From positions 123,307,767 through 123,371,766 of the forward strand of contig CM056376.1 of NCBI GenBank assembly GCA_029718625.1: a stretch of 64,000 nucleotides of DNA. The letters are read 5' to 3'. How positions within the stretch are numbered: position 1 is the stretch's first letter; each line of letters starts with the position of its first letter. The notes beneath the pieces were generated by a model, which did no database searches, was not told the origin of the DNA, and saw only the letters and a program-made list of their open reading frames with translations. Positions 60,486-64,000 of the stretch are shown in pieces. Position numbers and translations under genes: made by a program. This stretch comes from Synaphobranchus kaupii (lineage: Eukaryota; Chordata; Actinopteri; Anguilliformes; Synaphobranchidae).

Positions 60486-61462
60486 TAGCAAAGCCTGAAA
60501 TACAATAAACAGTACAAGGTATGTGTCATGGAGTGTATTCCTTTATTCCACAATTAGACATACGACGTCCAATGTGTCAATGCAAGGCATTTTATCTGAA
60601 ATAAATGACAATTAGCAATGCAGTGCCTATTACTTTCGTTGTTAGTGATGGTTATCTTTATCAAATGATACCTTTCTTTTTTTCCCTCAAATATCAACAA
60701 AAATATTAATAGAAAAGTATGACATATATCACTTCAATCTAGGTTTTAAACATTTAAACTCAGTACATTTTTGGAATATGGAATTGCATCAAGTAGTGTT
60801 GGACCTGTAGTAATGTAGACAATATGGTTAATTTAATTTATAATGTGTCAATAGCAAACATGGCAAACATGACAGCAGGAGTTATACTATGGAAGCATAT
60901 CCATTGATAAAACAGTACCCACAAGGGGGACCATGCAAAATAGATGCTTCCGTTAAATAGATAGATAGATATACATACATATTCAGATGGAATCTGATCT
61001 CTATATGCTGAGCAAAATTATTGCATATTTTCAGGATGTGTAACTAAATGCCCTGATGCCAGTTTCATAAATGTTTTGGATGAGTAGGTAGCCAGCCGTC
61101 TGAGACCATGCAGATATAAAATGATTACAAGGAATAATGAGATTTCTCAGGTATAATGACGTTACCCTATTTCGTTTTATGTAGGTAAGGAGCAGAATTT
61201 TGAGATCTATTCAGTAACTAATGGGGAGCCAGGGAAGGAGAGGCAAGGACAGTAAAATATAATTTGTCCTATTTTGTCTAAATCATCACAGCCACATGCA
61301 ATGCTAATTGAAGTGTGGGTAAAATCGGTTTTACTACCTGTTAGTACAGCACTCAAATAAAAACGATGGAAGGTATAGGCATGTACAAGGTGGTTTTCAT
61401 TGTACATTTGTAATATTCCCAAGTTGAGAGAATTTACACAACTTTTTTTGGAGAGACAGAAG

Positions 61463-61467
<5 letters not shown>
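60486..61467. other. Noncoding DNA, nothing recognised
   Basis: A short ATAG run at 60958-60972. No gene. Confidence 0.5.

Positions 61468-61551
<84 letters not shown>
61468..61551. repeat. (GA)n microsatellite
   Basis: A long GA run with two short interruptions. Leucine/serine-rich frames on the other strand are artefacts. Confidence 0.96.
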
Positions 61552-61744
61552 AGATTAGGAGGCAAATTGAGAGTGCTTGAGAGATTATAAACAAGACACA
61601 ACACAGGGAGACTGTGCATCATCACACTAGAGTAGCAGTAGGTGATCGCAACAGATCAAACTCTAATAAATCTGAAACTAGAACCAGAGAAAGAGTATCT
61701 GCTCGTAGATGTTGAGACATAATTAGGCAACAAAAACAAAATGG

Positions 61745-62308
61745 AATAATAATAATACCTTGCATTTATATAGCGCCTTTCACAACACTCAAAGCGCTTA
61801 CAGTGACGAGGTGGAAACTCACCTCTACCACCACCAATGTGTAGCACCCACCTGGGTGATGCAGCGGCAGCCATTTTGTGCCAGAATGCTCACCACACAT
61901 CAGCTGAGTTGGAGAGGGAGAGAATGATTATTAGCCAATTAAACTGGGGGATGATTAAGTGGCAGATTGAAAGAGCCAGGTTTATAGCCAGGACACCAGG
62001 GAAACCCCTACTCTTTGCGATAAGTGTCAAGGGATCTTTAATGACCACAGTGAGTCAGTACCTCGGTTTAACGTCTCATCCGAAAGACGGCATCTCCTAC
62101 AGCATAGTGTCCCCATCACTGCACTGGGGCATTGGGATTTATTTGACCAGAGGGAAGATTGCCCCCTACTGGTCCACCAACACCACTTCCAGCAGCATGG
62201 ATAGTTTTCCCAGGAGGTCTCCCATCCAAGTACTAACCAAGCCCACACCTGCTTAGCTTTAGCAGTTCAGCAGGAGCAGATTGCATGGTGGTATGGCTGC
62301 TGGCAACA
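61745..62308 (-). mobile_element. 5S-rRNA-derived SINE (SINE3 type), copy 2
   Basis: The reverse orientation of 52712-53262. The minus strand begins GCCAGCAGCCATACCACCAT, has AAGCTAAGCAGGTGTGGGC and GTACTTGGATGGGAGACC, and ends with GCGCTATATAAATGCAAGG. Compared with copy 1 the 5S-like head has a small extra segment (GAACTGCTAAAGC). The 139-residue frame here is a repeat artefact. Confidence 0.9.
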
Positions 62309-62945
62309 ATGCAAGGGTGCTCCAAAGGTGAATGGTTCTAGTGATTTCATAATGCTGTGGGGCACATGTTCTTGATATGATTTTGGTGCACTCTTAGAAG
62401 GCAAGGGTGAAACGGGTGATTACTTACTGGTGCTGGTGATCATCTTTACGCCAAGTTAAGGCATACATTTTCTGTACAGAGGGATGCTTTTCAAGATGTC
62501 ATTGCCACCATCGATAGAGCATGAGTAGTCACCCACTGGATTGAGGAGCATGACCCTGATGTTGTCCATGTCACAGGTATCTTACAATTACATTTACAAT
62601 TACAATGGTATTTGCATTTTTTCTTTGGTACCTATTTACATGATATCTAAACTGGATCTGGTACACGCTTCCAGACGATATTATAATCCCAGAAAATAAT
62701 CCCTGAAAGTTGCTGCTAACATCAAGATTCATGCTTTAAAAAAGAAAAGACAGACATGCAGTCATAGGTCATGGTTCCATGATTTAATTCACAGAAATTA
62801 TGTATAAAGTGGCACATAATTATTTAGTTATTTCAATGTGTCCATTGGAAAAACAATATAAACATTTAAATAAATAATATCGAAAGATGCTATATGCGGG
62901 AAATAAAGACAGCACAAAATAATGACTGACAGATCTTTGGCATTG
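62309..62945. other. Noncoding DNA, nothing firm
   Basis: The left limit of the Tc1 relic that follows could not be placed and may lie here. Confidence 0.4.
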
Positions 62946-63410
62946 GCATAAAACAATGAACTACCTGCCGGGAAGCGGTAGAGTCTACTCTGCGTCAATC
63001 TGTTTGCTAAGCGCTGGTCAGCCATGTTCTCAAAAGGGTTTCCATGGTAATGGTGCTTTTGGTGTTTTGGCTCATGAGCAGTTCCTTTCTTTCTCGAGAC
63101 TTTTCAATTTGGTAAAGGATAATACGTCTCATCTGTCCAAAGGACAGAAATCTAGTCCCTCCCGCCAATTCCCATAGAGATACATTCAAATGCAGTGACG
63201 TTATAGTATAGTATAAAATAAGATACACAATTTTAATGTTGTTGGGTCACAGACATCAGGAAGTGGCATGCACAGGATATGCAACCAAATAATAAATATG
63301 ATAACTTTATTTAAACATATGTACTGTAAATATGCCCAATTATTGGGGATGCACTATGCACTATGCACTATCAAAAATGACAATGTACAATTGCTACACG
63401 GTTCATCCTA

Positions 63411-63634
63411 CTCAACAATTATTGCCACCCCTGGTAAAGATGAGTAAAAAGGGTTATAAAAAAAATTCACCATCTGGTGAATTAGCTTAATCTCACACTG
63501 ACAAAATGAGAAAAATCCAACCTTTAATTGAAGTAAATTATTCTGAGAAAAAAAAAATCCCTCATCAAGAAATAATTATTTTTAACAAAACCACATGTGC
63601 ATTAATTGTGTGTCAATAATTATGGAGGGCACTG
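63411..63634. mobile_element. Short Tc1-like TIR element (MITE)
   Basis: Left CAACAATTATTGCCACCCCT and right TCAATAATTATGGAGGGCACTG are imperfect inverted ends of the CAGTGCCCTCC...AATTATTGG type also seen at 38874. TA follows the right end. No coding. Confidence 0.5.
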
Positions 63635-63725
63635 TATATGGATATAAAAACCATCAAATTAAAGCTGAAAATCTGCACTTTAACCTCATAGTCACTGTTC
63701 CATTTTAAATCCAATGTGCTGGAGT

Positions 63726-63968
63726 CAGGTGCGTGGCCAAGTTTTTAAGTTAACTTGTGGGAACAACCATTTTGTGGCTGTTTCTTAAAAATAAAATCTC
63801 CTGGGGGAGTATGCCCCCAGACCTCCCTACTAGAGGCTTAGTCCCCCTAAACAAGCCCTTGCTTTATATCATAAAAAAATGGTTTGCATTTATTTTACGT
63901 TTGTTTTACAAATGTGTTCTTGGACACTCCTTGGCCACCCCATTCTAAAAATCCTGCACATGCCCCTG
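63726..63968. mobile_element. hAT-like non-autonomous insertion
   Basis: The ends CAGGTGCGTGGCC and GCACATGCCCCTG are imperfect inverted repeats, flanked by the exact 8-bp duplication GCTGGAGT (63718-63725 and 63969-63976). The same Tc1 arm without the insertion occurs at 31755-31790. 243 bp, noncoding. Confidence 0.85.
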
Positions 63969-64000
63969 GCTGGAGTACAGAGCCAAAACAACAAAAAATT

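Larger units (their letters stand above)
62946..64000 (-). mobile_element. Tc1-like relic, same family as 30365-31827, broken and cut by the window edge
   Basis: TTTTGGCTCATGAGCAGTTC through CGTCTCATCTGTCCAAAGGA (63070-63146) matches the transposase-region text at about 31040-31115. CCAATGTGCTGGAGT...ACAGAGCCAAAACAACAAAA at the right edge matches the right arm at 31755-31790. The copy is interrupted twice, at 63411-63634 and 63726-63968. No readable transposase remains. Confidence 0.6.

Noticed and set aside
61397..61625. Leucine/serine-rich frames
   Set aside because: Products of the (GA)n array.
61837..62256. 139-residue plus-strand frame
   Set aside because: It lies entirely inside the antisense 5S-derived SINE.

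Overview
This 64 kb window looks like gene-poor nuclear DNA from a ray-finned fish, most likely a teleost. The evidence is an AT-rich background, frequent (CA)n, (CT)n and (ATT)n microsatellites, several Tc1-like DNA transposons, hAT-type MITEs, Ty3/Gypsy-like LTRs, L2-type LINE 3' ends, tRNA-derived SINEs and two 5S-rRNA-derived SINEs. The exact species cannot be read from the sequence. I found no convincing host gene, tRNA, rRNA or microRNA gene. The window is either a gene desert or one or more very large introns. The long open reading frames that resemble known proteins all belong to transposable elements.

Layout. 1-9 kb: the edge of an antisense LTR, an L2-like LINE 3' end and a hAT-type MITE in otherwise plain AT-rich DNA. 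9-11 kb: two GC-rich blocks holding weak minus-strand exon candidates. 12-16 kb: a LINE-like tail, an almost intact 1.53 kb Tc1-like transposon whose transposase keeps its DD34E triad but has one frameshift, and a tRNA-type SINE with a 13-bp target duplication. 17-26 kb: SINE and LINE tails, a probable antisense LTR, a MITE, and a 1.43 kb solo LTR with a 5-bp target duplication and internal ~106-bp tandem repeats. 26-31 kb: a 28-bp minisatellite and long compound CA arrays. 30-32 kb: a decayed Tc1-like element. 33-41 kb: unique DNA, another Tc1-like relic and possible conserved noncoding blocks. 42-46 kb: two copies of a non-autonomous Tc1-like element that share the same internal deletion. 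The second copy carries a nested hAT-type MITE, with the empty site preserved in the first. 47-64 kb: a palindromic 182-bp MITE, a 565-bp terminal-inverted-repeat element, two 5S-derived SINEs in opposite orientation, a ~254-bp direct repeat pair, and at the right edge another Tc1 relic broken by a hAT-like insertion with an 8-bp duplication.

The strongest story here is transposon archaeology. Target-site duplications and empty/occupied site pairs within one window give the relative order of several insertions. I did not find a previously undescribed gene system. The most useful leads are the non-autonomous Tc1 family that retains only the DNA-binding half of the transposase, the near-intact Tc1 copy, and several unique balanced-composition blocks that deserve a cross-species conservation test.
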